Part shown: one piece after another, positions 20,480-31,372 of the stretch
Layout: each line of letters starts with the position of its first letter
Numbering within the stretch: position 1 is the first letter of the stretch
NCBI GenBank assembly: GCA_003427395.1
Contig: BFEA01000245.1
Span: forward strand, 106,784-154,579
DNA length: 47,796 bases
Origin: Chara braunii
Lineage: Eukaryota; Streptophyta; Charophyceae; Charales; Characeae
Direction of reading: 5' to 3'
Position numbers and translations under genes: made by a program
Notes under the pieces: model-generated
Database searches by the model: none
Told to the model about the DNA's origin: nothing
The model's input: the letters and a program-made list of their open reading frames with translations, nothing else

Positions 20480-22824
20480 AATATTTTGATGATATGTTTC
20501 CGCAAAGATTGTCATCAGAAAAGCGGTCGTATACTTATCGAAGGAGAATGTCGAGAAAAAAACAACGCTTTGAAGTCCGTTCATCGGAAGTTGATCAGGA
20601 AAGCGTTGGCAAGCGTTCGTGGGAAAGATTGTTGTGCACAAATGACCTTAGATGACATCAAAGTTGTTCGAAGTGCATATTACTTCAAGGACCACAAAAG
20701 CAAAGATGCGTGGTGGATTGAAACTTTGAAACGATTAACATTTGTAGAAGACGACAAGGAGATTGTGCAACCAATTATGGAAAAAAGAAAGGTGTGTATT
20801 AATGCATGGTGCTTCACGTTAGGCGTATGTAGAAATACATTTATAAAGAAACGGATGACCTTGTCGAAATGTCATGTCATGCCAGAGCATGGCAGCACTG
20901 GACTCAGATGCACATCTGCTACGTATGCAGCAATGTATGGTAAACTAAAGTTGTTTATACGTGACAACGGAGATTCCATACCAAACGACATGAAGACGAG
21001 AAAATGGAGAATCGAGAGTGGTTTTGAAATTGTCCGCCCGCTACACTAAGGTGGACGTTTACAAGTTGTTGAAGACGCAATTTGACAACATGGAGGTTCC
21101 AACTGTTTCTCTCCAGGTGTTTTACAACATGTGGAGAACACACTTCTGACATGAGAAATTTCATGATATTGATCAAATTTTGCAAAATATGAAAAGTGCG
21201 TGGAATTTAAAGAGTCTATCAATTCTGTGAAATACACATGAGTACGTGAATATTTTGTTTCTTTGCGTGACAAGCATTTGGACCTTCAGCTCCAGCATCG
21301 GGCGGCTTATGAGATGTGGAAGGATGAATCGAAAAGACTGGCCGCAAACAGTTTGTGCATGATCATTGATGGCATGGACGAAAGTAAGACTAGTATTCCA
21401 CATTATGGTGGAAAAAACATGTCAAAAGCATTTTCGAATGTCCCGATGTTGAAAACAAACTTGACAGCCATCATCGCACACAGGCGTTCCCCGTATGTCC
21501 ACGTTCACACGTGGTTTCCTTGCTACCCACATGACTCGAATCATGTTGTTTCGTCCATCATGAAAGTCCTTTGTGGCGTTCAGGCATCAAGTGGTTTGCC
21601 TCCAACACTCAGGATACAGGCGGATAATTGTTGGAGAGAGAACAAGAATAGATACGTGTCAACGTTGGCCGCAACTCTGGTGAAATTCGGTTTCTTCAAA
21701 GAGGTTGAGTTCGGCTTCATGCTAGTAGGGCACACACACACAGATGTCGACGTCACTTTTAGTCACTTTTCCCCCAAGATGGAAATGTACGATGCATACA
21801 CTACGGCTGATTTTTTTAACATTATTGTTCGTTCGCAAACTGATTGCTCATCATGTACGTTTATGAATGAAATTGCGGACTTGAGAAATGTTGTGAAACC
21901 ATTTTTACTGAAGAGGTTGACATGTCACACTTGTCCACATGCATTTAGATTTTTTATGGAAGATGATAATCATGTGTTGCAGTGGAAGGAGTATTGTACG
22001 TGTCCTGAGTGGTCTTCGCTAGTTTACTGTTTTAAGAGAGATGCGAACAAGAGATACGCAGGACCACAATGGCCAATTCTTTCAATGCGTGTCACACTTG
22101 ATCGAACTCACAACGATATTTGTTTCAGGTGTAGAAGGTATGAAGACATTTGTCGATTGGTTACAAAACAAATAACACGAGTGAGTTGGAATGAAGGATA
22201 AGATAAATTTTTCGAAGGAGGGTGCGCTGTCATACTGGAAAGGTTTTCTAGAAACAATTGAAGATCAATATGGGTCTCAATCTCGAAGCTCGTTGCTCGA
22301 GGCTGGCTTCTGACCCACAATGGAAGGAATTGTGAAAAACGATTCACAGGACATTGATATTGCTTTCCTCATGAAAAATGACGAGAACAAAGAGCCACTT
22401 TTCGTATGACCTGCTAATGAGCGTCCCAAACCAGAGTTGAACCCTGTGACAGACGTTGAAAAATGTCAATTTTTTGTCCTACGTCCTTCGCAAGATGATA
22501 TTGACGAAGATGTTCCTGTGTGGATGGGAAGAGTTGTTTCCGTTGTTGACCCCGACGTAAGATCACCGACTTTTAATTATGTCTTCATTAAATAGTGGGT
22601 ACCACAAGCTGTCGTTAAATCTCTCACTGTGCAACATACGAATGCGTGGAAGAAGACATGGAAGAAGGACAAAATGTCACTTGAGCAATGGCAACATGCA
22701 GACTGTATTTTGTGGAGGTGGACGCCAAAAATTTCGCGCTTGGAGAACGGATTACAGATTCCAAAATTAGCCCGAGAAAAAGTTATGGCATGCCTTGCTC
22801 TTCCTGATGATGAAGAATGTTAGC
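20480..22824 (+). pseudogene. DUF7869-type protein, decayed
   Basis: Homology is clear from about 20500: a Cys-rich start (CFRKDC), RGKDCCAQMTLDDI, and VCINAWCFTLGVCRNTF, the segment that precedes the domain in this family. The frame shifts near 21035 (DVYKLLKTQF...VFYNMWRTHF) and again near 21130-21170 (FAKYEKCVEFK). It then stays open 21263-22201, after a TGA at 21239-21241. That part holds the domain: HLDLQLQHRAAYE, IIDGMDESKT, RIQADNCWRENKNRY, VGHTHTDVDVTFSHF and HAFRFFM. A C-terminal extension follows in broken frames to 22822: FFVLRPSQDDIDEDVPVW, a TAG at 22593, then W-rich segments and LPDDEE. The function of the family is unknown; it is often multicopy and transposon-like. Identification is from memory of the family pattern. 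Confidence 0.75.
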
Positions 22825-25800
22825 GTTCATGATGATCAAGAACTTTAACCTTGATTTTATCTCATTCCAATATTGTTTGGACCATATTTCGCTGTTTCGC
22901 AGAATGGTCCAACCATTTGCAACAACAGGATGGTCGCCCAGTGACATCGTATGGGGAAGAAACATGTAGAGTGAGATGGAGGCAATATTTTTCACTTCTG
23001 AAGTTATTTTTCAGAATTAAGTAGTCAGTGTCCGAGGTGTGGGCGTCGTGTCGGACAATTGGGAACATTGTCCTCGACAATCTCTCTACATTTGTGGTCG
23101 TCGGTGCTGCGGGTCGAGAATGTATCCACGGGACGTGCTCGCGCCATTTTCGCAGTTCTATTACTCTGCAGTGAAAGTCTACTATAATAATTTGAAGGTC
23201 TGGACATTGTTTTCTATGGCGGGAAGCATCCAAGGACGTTGCAAGTTGTCATTCCTTATTCATAACGACTATTCTGCAAGTGCAAGCACGTCCAATGCAG
23301 ATAACATTGATGTGCAAAGGCTAGCAGAATTTTGGAGAGCGGTTAGAGAACAACATATGTTAAAAATATTAGTAGATGGTCTTGTTGACACGACAATCAA
23401 ATATGTGTGACATCTCCTGTTGCGGGAATACGAGAGCATTGAAGTGCATGTAGAATACAGGGACCTTGCATATCATGAACAAAACGATGCCACTGTTTTG
23501 GAAAATTTGACAGTTTACAATAGAAGATAGTCAGCTTAGCTACGTTCAAAGTGTGATGGAAAAATGTTTCGTTTACTGCAAACCAGAGTTCGATCTGTCC
23601 GGATATCAAACAAGAGTTGCTTTAAATTAAGCACTCTGGTTCTTTTTTAAGTGACAACGCTTAGAGATGTAAGGCAACCCTGTGCATCATGGACAAAATG
23701 TTATCACAGTTTTGGAAGATTTTACATTTTACAATTTTAGATTTTGAACTTCATGATCGCAACTGCTAACTTAAAGTTAACTTAACTAAGTTAAAAGTAT
23801 GATGGCACAAGGTTATAATCGTTTACAACAAATAGGGGTGCTGCCTGTCAGAGGGGCTGGTCAAGTTTTTTTGCTTATGCAGTCTGGTTCTTTGAAATTT
23901 CTAAATGGCAATACTTGGTGATGTAAGGGGCGGAGGAACCTTTGCAAGGCATATGATGATGACCCCTTTGCCCAGCATATGAACCTTTCAAACACAAATT
24001 TTCTTTCAAGGTATTCATGTATCATTTTGACTGTTATGAAGACGTTTTGGTTTGTTAACAACATGGACTGGTAGTTCTTTATATGTTTTGAAGTTCGTTG
24101 AATTTTTCATCATTGTATTTTTTATATAACGAAAATCTTCTTATTTTGTTCATAAATGTCATTGGCGTCTGTTTTGTCGAAAATTGATAATTTAGGTAAT
24201 GTTCACTTTTCATAAAACATTTCATTTTTAACAAAAACACCGTTCCTGCAATTGTCGCGACAATACATGAGAGAGACGGCCCTCCGCAGGCGAAGGCTAA
24301 AGGAGATGCACAGAGAAAAATCAGTGGAGGCAAACTTTCTTGCTCGAGCCTTTATGTTGGTGACAGGTCTCTAGAAGTCCCGCTTTCTTGGGCAAGAATA
24401 CGACGCCTCGACATTGCTCCATCGTTGTCCACCACACATTAACTGTCCTTAACCCTGTTCTGGTTTTAGTGAGACAAAATGAGAATAAACGGTTGTGGCA
24501 TTATCACCATAAGGGCGGAAAAATTGAACTCTCCCTTCTCGGAGCGTTTTGTGTAGGCGCATGACATAACTTGTCTTCCATGTTCCAGATAGATTGTGGG
24601 TAACGGCAACGGTCGTTTTCAGTTTGTGCTCTTGCCTGCTTTGGAAGAGGGAAAAGCGAGAAGGGAGATTAGAGTCTTTTAGGAAAATGACAGAGGGTAC
24701 ATCAGAAGTAGAGAGCGCATTATTTCTTTCTTGATCGGTGCATTCAATCCCCACACTCGCCAGTTTGACTTGTCTTTGTGGTAGCTTGCCCTCTGGCTGT
24801 TATAGCAGGTTAGTAGAGACTGGTGACAAGGCGAGGGTTCACTTGTGTGATTCAGGGAATGAACAAGGGATGATACTCATAAATTTTGTGCAGAAGTTCA
24901 TGCAATGTCTATGCAGTAATGTACTGTCCGTCTCGGTGGTCTAAGACCCTACGGCATCATCTTCATCATACGCTCACCATGACTGAGAAGGAGCATGAAA
25001 CCGTTTATCCACAAATTAGTTTTCTTTGAGGCTTATGGGTGTTGCTTAAGCAAGTAATTTGTGATTGACGCCATCAGTAAACTGAGTTGCACGCTTGTTT
25101 CGACCCATACTTCCTCTGTGTGGCGTGATTGTATTCGGTCATGTGAAGTGAGTTAATCATGTGAAATGGTTGGGCTATTATCTTGTGCTTGAGTTAATCC
25201 AAGCGGATTCCATGTTGGGATTCGTGACGACGCTGGATGAGTGACTCGAAGTCGGAGTTTCGATGCAATTATCAAAACATTTGATCGGTCTTCATTCTTT
25301 CCATTTTGATAGTTCGTGCTCGCAAGTGGTCTTGATTGAGAATGCTCATCTTGCGGCTACAACTGTTGTCGGAAAACAGTAAAAGAAGTCAGATTGACCA
25401 AGTAACTAGTTGGCTTTATCATCAAGAATACCCCTTCTCTTGTGCTGTAATTATAACGATAAATGCCCGTTTGTCCAAGTCAGGTGTGCATTTCATGAGA
25501 ACATTGACTGCCCAACACGAGCCAGGTACCAAGTGCAGCCATACATGTGTACCGCGACTTGAAAGCGCCACGTCGAATAGCTTGGTTTGATGATGAAGCT
25601 CCTTCCCCCCCCAATAGTCAGTTTATCAGAGCACGAAAGTGAACGGGGTCGGCATCTCATCCCTAAAGTAATCCACCCTAACAACCGTGGTTATAAGCTA
25701 GCACCCTAACTTAGTTGCACAGTCGAGAGAAACTTGAAAAGTATGTGAGGGCGAACGCGAGTGATGATGTGCTTCAGAGTCTGTCCGTTGCGACATGACA

Positions 25801-25958
25801 ACGACTTTGTGTTTTCCAAACAAAACTTCAGTTTTATTTAAAAGTGACCCTGCATTTTATCTCAATCCGCTACTCATAACCAGCACGCTGAACTTGGAAA
25901 TGAGTACTGGAAGTGACATATGCTCTCCTGCTGACTTGGCGAGGCAAGAGGCTCAGCC
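22825..25958. other. No gene recognised
   Basis: About 3.1 kb of AT-rich decayed sequence. Short frames on both strands show no motif. Parts of 22825-23640 may be the trailing end of the DUF7869-type unit. I see no LTR or terminal inverted repeat pair. Confidence 0.4.
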
Positions 25959-25966
25959 TATATAAG
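25959..25966 (+). promoter_or_regulatory. TATA box of block Y
   Basis: TATATAAG followed by GACCCCTTG; a possible poly-A signal AATAAA lies about 80 bp downstream (26036). It is placed as in block X relative to the 23-codon ORF. Confidence 0.5.
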
Positions 25967-26133
25967 ACCCCTTGTGTCCAGCGGACTGCCAGGTTCAATA
26001 ACCTCACTTCTGTAACCGAGTAGACCCGGTGTTTGAATAAACGTTATCTCTTTAAAAGAAAAACAAAAGCATAAGTTGGTGGGATGATACGACTGTGAGG
26101 TTTCTTTCCAACCTCTTGTTCGTTTTATGGTTA

Positions 26134-26205
26134 ATGGGAAGACGAAAGACCATTTTGAGAGAGATGGCCTACCTGTTCGTGAAGTTCCTCATAGATGGGA
26201 ACTAA
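26134..26205 (+). CDS. Conserved 23-codon ORF (block Y copy)
   Basis: ATG to TAA, 23 codons, the same length as 15862-15933 and alignable without a gap. It reads MGRRKTILREMAYLF at the start and ends KFLIDGN. Conserved codons differ mostly at the third base (TAT/TAC, AAA/AAG, TTT/TTC, CTA/CTC, GGA/GGG). It lies in the presumed leader of the block Y transcript, about 1 kb before ORF1. Function unknown. Confidence 0.55.
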   Translation: MGRRKTILREMAYLFVKFLIDGN

Positions 26206-27190
26206 ATATATCCGAGAAAGTTTTTGCTTGCCTCCTTAGTTAAACGGCCTTATAGGGTAATATAGAAACAAGGAAACACTCATGGATGATGTTAGCCTGC
26301 CGAGTTTTTGCAATAGCAAACCTTCTGTTCATTCTAATTTGATCACTTCCATTTAGGGAGTCGGAACATTATCAGTAAGCATACAAAGTATTGCTCTAAT
26401 ATGATACTCCACTTATGATCTCATAGAAGTTGTTGAGACTAAGATCGCGGCTCCCTGTTTGAGGGCTTAGGAGAGGAGGATACAACAATTAGGGAAGTCG
26501 GTGTTTGTCTATCGATGAGAAACGTCGCTCAGCAACACTTTAGAGTCGTGTACTCACGAGGGCAACATCTAATAATGCCCCTGTACTATAAATAATAAAA
26601 GGCCTCGTGCCGCAAGTCCTTACAGATAGGCTAGTAGCAAGTTGCTCCTAGAACAACCCGTGACGTGCGAGTTGCCTTGGCACTCGCTCTATGTTGTTTG
26701 CCATAAGCTCCAACAATAAGAGCTCGGACGTAAGGCGAATGATGAGAGTTCAACATCGGTTTGGTTGCCAAGTCGTGCGCAACAAAACTCCTACACAAAA
26801 CAAAAGGAAGAGCCTTGGTGAAGGCAAGAACTTCGTTCCTTTCTCCTAGCAAAAAGTTACTAATGCATTAATCTGCAGACATTAATTGGTAGCACATATT
26901 TGTTCCCTTTGTCAACTTCTAGTGACTTGTTCTCTGATAACATCATACTGGTCAATGAGTCAATATTGTACACTTTCAACCACGCCTCCAATCATTTATC
27001 GCTCTTGCCAGTCGGCTCTCGCGTCAACATTAGGGCGGCAGTGGTGCACAACCTGTGCTGAGAGTACTCGGCAGTTACGAAACATCTTGATTAATGTTGG
27101 TGGTTTCGATTTTGAGGGCGATATTTCTGAGTGTAAAGCCTGCCCACAACTAACTGTAGTCCATACTGTTCATCTCCTAGCACCCAGAGC
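26206..27190. other. Block Y spacer
   Basis: Nothing shared with block X was found here by eye. A TATA/poly-A-like AT tract occurs at 26587-26602. No gene is called. Confidence 0.4.
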
Positions 27191-27202
27191 TTGGCAGAAG
27201 TC

Positions 27203-27448
27203 ATGAAGGACGAAGAGGTTCTTGTGATGCAATATGGGGTTAGAAAAGTTAAGCGAGAAAACTGGGAAGATGAGGCCATTCTGGATATGGAGAATCGGAA
27301 AACAGTCTTTAGAGAGGAAGCAATCTGGAGAGTTGAAGAGGAAAAATGTATCAAGTATGTATTCTACTTTAGCGATCATAATGGCAGGTTGCACAACACT
27401 GGCTCGTTTGTAGAGACGGTGAAGCAGCCTAGGGCCAGGCTCGGGTAA
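27203..27448 (+). CDS. ORF1 of block Y, unknown family
   Basis: An intact frame ending TAA. The start is set at the ATG of MKDEEVLVM to match block X ORF1. Shared features with X: DMEN versus DMEL, FREEAI versus LREQAI, EEEKCIKYVFYFSDHN versus KSEKYIEYVTYFNDHD, and L..TGSFVETV versus L..TSSLLEMV. The lengths are nearly the same (81 and 84 residues). Both copies remain open despite strong divergence, which argues that the protein was used. Family unknown. Confidence 0.55.
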   Translation: MKDEEVLVMQYGVRKVKRENWEDEAILDMENRKTVFREEAIWRVEEEKCIKYVFYFSDHNGRLHNTGSFVETVKQPRARLG

Positions 27449-27699
27449 ACACACAAGGTGCCCATATTTTTCCCTTGAGGTTCCACCCCAACGCCTTAGT
27501 CAACAAAAGTCCTTCAACAATCTGCAGTTCTCTCATGTGGTTGGTCGTTACTCCAGCAACACTCAATCATCCAAGTTGCCAGAAGTTTCAGTTAGAATTC
27601 AACCAGCATTAAGTCGCTGTCATTCCCATAAAAAATTAGGTGTCAACAAGACGAAATTTTCATTCACATGCAAGGGGTCAGTTCCAACACTCAGCATCA

Positions 27700-28156
27700 G
27701 CTCATGACTGCAGTTAAGTCGTACCCCGTCAGTGGGGCCCTGACCAACCTTAACAAGATAACCATTAAAGATGCATTCTCGTATCGGTACATCAGTGAAG
27801 TTGGTTTCAAACAGAGAGACCTGTGAATTTTTGTCGTTTTGAACAGTTTCTCAGTCGACACTATCCATGATCTGAAACTCCGTGTGAAGAAAGGCAATAA
27901 GGCTCATGAACACTTTTACTCAATTTGGATCTCAACTGCCAGGTACCTTGCGGAGAGAGTAAGAGAGTTTGATGAGAGTGGGACAAAGCTGATCCACAAC
28001 TTCGGACCCAAGCTCTACTTTGACTACCCCAAGCCTCCAGTTCCCTTCACTCTCACAGATGACTCTTGTTGGCGCGACTTGGTGAATTTGGCCAAGAGGT
28101 ATATTTACCCTGCAATGACTAACTATGAGGCAGTAATCGAACCTTCTGATTTCTAG
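27700..28156 (+). pseudogene. ORF2 of block Y, unknown family
   Basis: One frame from about 27705 (MTAVKSYPVSG) to the stop at 28154-28156, with a single TGA near 27823 just before IFVVLNSF. Conserved with X ORF2: SYRYISEVGF, IFVVL, VKKGN, FGPKL and LAKRYI, and with the 29160-29560 relic (KITIKDAFSY versus KITIKGIFPY). It is the most complete member of the family in the window, about 150 residues. No known domain; it sits about 700 bp before the LTR-like end. Confidence 0.55.
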
Positions 28157-28364
28157 CATTTCAGATGAGGGATCTTCTCTCAACCATATCTTCCTACTAC
28201 GTGGAAGAAGTTTTGTGTTATGGGGGATTCGTATCATGAAACTTGGATGAAAGTGCTCGGAACTTGCGGGTTTCAAGTGGCTTTACATTTAGAGACCCCA
28301 ATCTTAGGGGGTACATAGCCATGGCTCGAGTCACAAACGACGCACCGCTAAAACGAGAAATCAA

Positions 28365-28844
28365 TGATGAAACTTTAGAGGGGTGAGTGAGGACTCTTGA
28401 CTAGTGATGATCGTGTCTATTCATTTGTATATTTATGAGATTATTATGAGTTCTCATTCCTCCCTCATTCACACTTGCCTTTGCTCGAGTCAGTTGATCT
28501 TGTTTTATTTGCACTGGCTTGATTGATGATCGTGTTCTCAGATGACCCTGTCACAGTTCTAAAAATTAGTAAATTGACAAAATTAACGCATGCATGACAC
28601 TCCAGAGTTTCATGATTATTATTTGCATGATCTTTGTTGTTCCGAATCAAAATAAAATATTCCTAAGATAGGGGAACGACGAAGACCACAATTAAAGGGT
28701 CTCGCTCGAAGTCGGACGCACGCAACAGGAAGGGATTTGTTTTACTTAATTTATTTTATTTGTTGCAAACATCATCAAAATCCTGCGTAACAGCCTGTTG
28801 GTTTCCTGGTCGCCTGAAGAAAACTAACTAGGAAAAGTGCGACA
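28365..28844 (+). other. LTR-like end segment of block Y
   Basis: Clearly alignable at DNA level with 18805-19287, including AAAATAAAA, GGGTCTCGCTCGAAG and CGCAACAGGAAGGGATTTG. It ends ...GTGCGACA four bases before the primer binding site, the expected spacing for the 3' edge of an LTR. Confidence 0.7.
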
Positions 28845-28848
28845 AAAA

Positions 28849-28866
28849 TGGCGCCGTTGCCGGGGA
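28849..28866 (+). promoter_or_regulatory. Primer binding site for tRNA-Asp
   Basis: TGGCGCCGTTGCCGGGGA is the complement of the 3' end of plant-type tRNA-Asp (ending CCCCGGCAACGGCGCCA). Plant Ty3/gypsy elements of the Athila/Tat type use this primer. It fixes the orientation (plus) and the start of the internal region of copy 2. Confidence 0.88.
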
Positions 28867-29159
28867 CATGAAAAGTTTTCGTGTCCAAAACGAGTCTGGA
28901 TCGATATCAGATTTGAGCTTTGATTAGGACTTCAGAACTGTTGAGAACCTCTGAATTTTCGAACTAACTTTATTATCTCGATTGAGACATCATTCTCTCG
29001 GAAATCTCAGTTGATGAATGAGTATTATCTCGTCATGTGTGAAGTACCACAACGAACTCAAAAAGGAGGCTGACATTATTCATTGAAAAGGATCAAGCTG
29101 GATCACACGTATGCCTTATGAGCCCTTGACGTCCTTGAAGAACTGAGACAGAAGAGAAT

Positions 29160-29560
29160 GGGTCAGAAGCCAAGAGACTCTATTAAAAATGCGAACTACG
29201 GATGCAATGAAAAAACTCTAAAAAATAACTATTAAAGGGATATTCCCCTATCAGTATGAGCATTGTTGGGTTTACCATTTTGACAATTCGACCATCTGTG
29301 TAGTGTTGGCTCGCTTCTTGGTTGGAGATATCTATGATATTTGTCCTTATGTCAAGAAAAAAGGCTGCTAAGATGGTGAAACTTTTAACTGGTTACGAAA
29401 AATCATTGTCCAATCTATTTATAACGAGAAGACAAAATTGATGAAGCAAAGGTACTGGAATGGGGTTTAATGCCAATAACTTATGAGACAATTTCAATTC
29501 ATTTTATTCCTAACAGTTACTTTGATGAGAGTAATTGACTACCAATCATTAACATGATAT
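29160..29560 (+). pseudogene. ORF2-like remnant after the primer binding site
   Basis: One frame gives KITIKGIFPYQYEH, DNSTICVVLARF, YDICPYVKKKG and, after a TAA, FNWLRKI. These match block Y ORF2 (KITIKDAFSYRY, IFVVLNSF, LRVKKGN) and X ORF2 (SFPYKYVK, IFVVLTEF, FLKKGN) in order and spacing. It is therefore the third member of the family, lying about 300 bp after the primer binding site where a gag ORF would begin. Stops in the frame make it a relic. Confidence 0.5.
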
Positions 29561-29961
29561 TGAAGTGTGGGAAATAAGTAGACTGTCATAAGAAAGAAAG
29601 AGATTTTAGCTAAGGAAACCAGACAGCGAAGATCAGAATTTGGTAAAGGTTCAAGCCCAAGAAGAGAAGAGGTTGAGTACCTACTGAAATCATTGAATGT
29701 TCTAGATAAGAAAGAAGTGTTTCCGTCCGAGTTGTCAAATATGAGATGGTCGAGAGTGGATGGTAACATGAACAATTTTATATTATGACATTTTACTTCA
29801 TCGAGATGAACAAATATGATGTGAGGATCTATGTTGTCAAAGAAAGAAGTGATGAGGCTGTGCACTGTGTATAGGAGATGCTAGGAATTTCCTGAGGAAG
29901 TCGTGTTGAAAGAGAAAGAAAGACTTGAGAGGAAAAATAAGTGCTTCATTGGATCCACTCA

Positions 29962-30993
29962 GATGTGTTTTTTTTTTTTTCTCTCACCTGTGACCCAACC
30001 CGCCCAATTTTGTTTTTGTGTTACCCGCCCGACCCAAGAATTTTAACTCCCACCTCAAAACGAACCCAACTGCCCAAAATATTTTTTGAAATTTCAGCCC
30101 CACACCCTACTCGCCCGCCACCCAAAAAAGGTCCTCACCCGGACCCGCCCACACCCGTGAGCACATCATTACCCGACTGCATCCAAGACCTATTTTTTTA
30201 TCGTTCGCAGCAGCTTGTCCCGATGCAGCTCTGCCCACGAATCCTCCATTGGTGTCACCACCTCTCTACCTTGTATCCCATGTCTGCGTTACTTTGTCAT
30301 GGCGTTGCGCAGCGGTAAGGCCAGGTAAGTTGGGGGTGGCCTAATGAATTCGCCAAATTCGCTAACCAAGGGCGAAGTTTAAAGAGGACGGATCTAGCCG
30401 CCTACTGTAGGTAGAACTGCTCCCTCCTTTTTTTAGATAATACTTGGGCAAGGGCCTGAACTGCTGGAGTGCGTTTTTTATTTTTCTTGACCCTGATGTA
30501 ACAGGCAACCCTGCGTGACTGTACGCATACCCATTTTTTTCGTCTCTCTCAACCTCGAGCTTGTGCACTGCACAGGCAGACCCAAGACCTTGTTCGTTTT
30601 TATTTTTTGGTGGGGGAGGGNNNNNNNNNNNNNNNNNNNNNNNNNNNNNNNNNNNNNNNNNNNNNNNNNNNNNNNNNNNNNNNNNNNNNNNNNNNNNNNN
30701 NNNNNNNNNNNNNNNNNNNNNNNNNNNNNAGAGGGAGAGGGGGGGGGATATTTTCTTGGGTGGTCCTGAATCTATGGGTCGGGTGACCCAGGCCGACACT
30801 TCATACACCTGTCGCTCACATGGTGGGTGACCCAGAGCAAATATTAACCCGCCCATGACCCAAAAATGCCCACTAGTTGCACACGCCAGTCACCCACCCA
30901 AGGAGGCATAGGTAGACCTAAGCCCAACCCAATCACCTTGTCGGTTGGGTGGGGAAGGTGGGTACGGCTGTGGGCACCCGGTGCCCACGTCTT
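29962..30993 (-). mobile_element. A-tailed retroposon insertion with 10-bp target duplication
   Basis: GATCCACTCA occurs at 29952-29961 and again at 30994-31003, flanking the block. Just inside the left copy is a run of about 14 T, so on the minus strand the element ends in poly-A next to the duplication, as LINE and SINE insertions do. The body is rich in CCCGCCC/GACCCA phrases (GGGTGGGT on the minus strand) and contains the N gap. No ORF is identified. The A-tail plus target duplication favours a retroposon over a DNA transposon. Confidence 0.6.
30621..30729. other. Assembly gap (109 N)
   Basis: A run of N inside the A-tailed insertion; true length unknown. Frames reported across it have no meaning. 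Confidence 0.99.
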
Positions 30994-31066
30994 GATCCAC
31001 TCAACTTGCCGTCTTTGAGGGATTTTCAACTCTTCCTCTACCTGGTATTAATTTGACAAGAAACAA

Positions 31067-31372
31067 TTGGTCAACCATGGTAGATTTTGTATGGAAGGTG
31101 AAGAGGGCGCAAAACGAATACTCATTGTTGTGAGAAGCAGGCTTTATGAAGTGACATGGTCCGATAATCCCTTTGTAATTTTGAGATATGAGACCTGTGT
31201 AAAAGGGCATATAATATTTCACATTCCAGTAACTAAATTTCTGAGTACTGGCGGCCTGAACGTAAGAATTTACGCCCCAGCATGCCTAGAGCAGGAAGAT
31301 GATTATTTGGAATGTCGGATGAGAACTTACATCAGTCTTATAAGGGCAACGGAGTGGCTTGAAAAATTATAG
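31067..31372 (+). CDS. Hypothetical ORF in copy 2 leader, 101 codons
   Basis: An intact frame ATG to TAG. It alternates hydrophobic and charged residues (RILIVVRSRLYEV, GHIIFHIPVTKF, LNVRIYAP) and looks like a beta-rich fold. The IIFHIPVTKF...LNVRIY stretch can be loosely laid on the IFVVLTEF...DLRIF part of ORF2, but the match is too weak to call. It lies between the ORF2-like remnant and gag on the same strand. Function unknown. Confidence 0.35.
   Translation: MVNHGRFCMEGEEGAKRILIVVRSRLYEVTWSDNPFVILRYETCVKGHIIFHIPVTKFLSTGGLNVRIYAPACLEQEDDYLECRMRTYISLIRATEWLEKL

Larger units (their letters stand above)
25959..28844 (+). mobile_element. Block Y: LTR-like unit carrying three ORFs
   Basis: The diverged counterpart of block X: TATA box, 23-codon ORF, ORF1, ORF2 and an LTR-like end terminating GTGCGACA at 28844. 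It is followed by AAAA and a primer binding site, so it is placed as the 5' LTR side of Ty3/gypsy copy 2. It lacks the two spacer repeats of X. The DNA is diverged from X throughout except the last 480 bp. Confidence 0.6.

Noticed and set aside
23039-23410. 123-codon frame after the DUF7869-type gene
   Set aside because: No family motif; an overlapping minus-strand frame of equal length exists, so neither is convincing.
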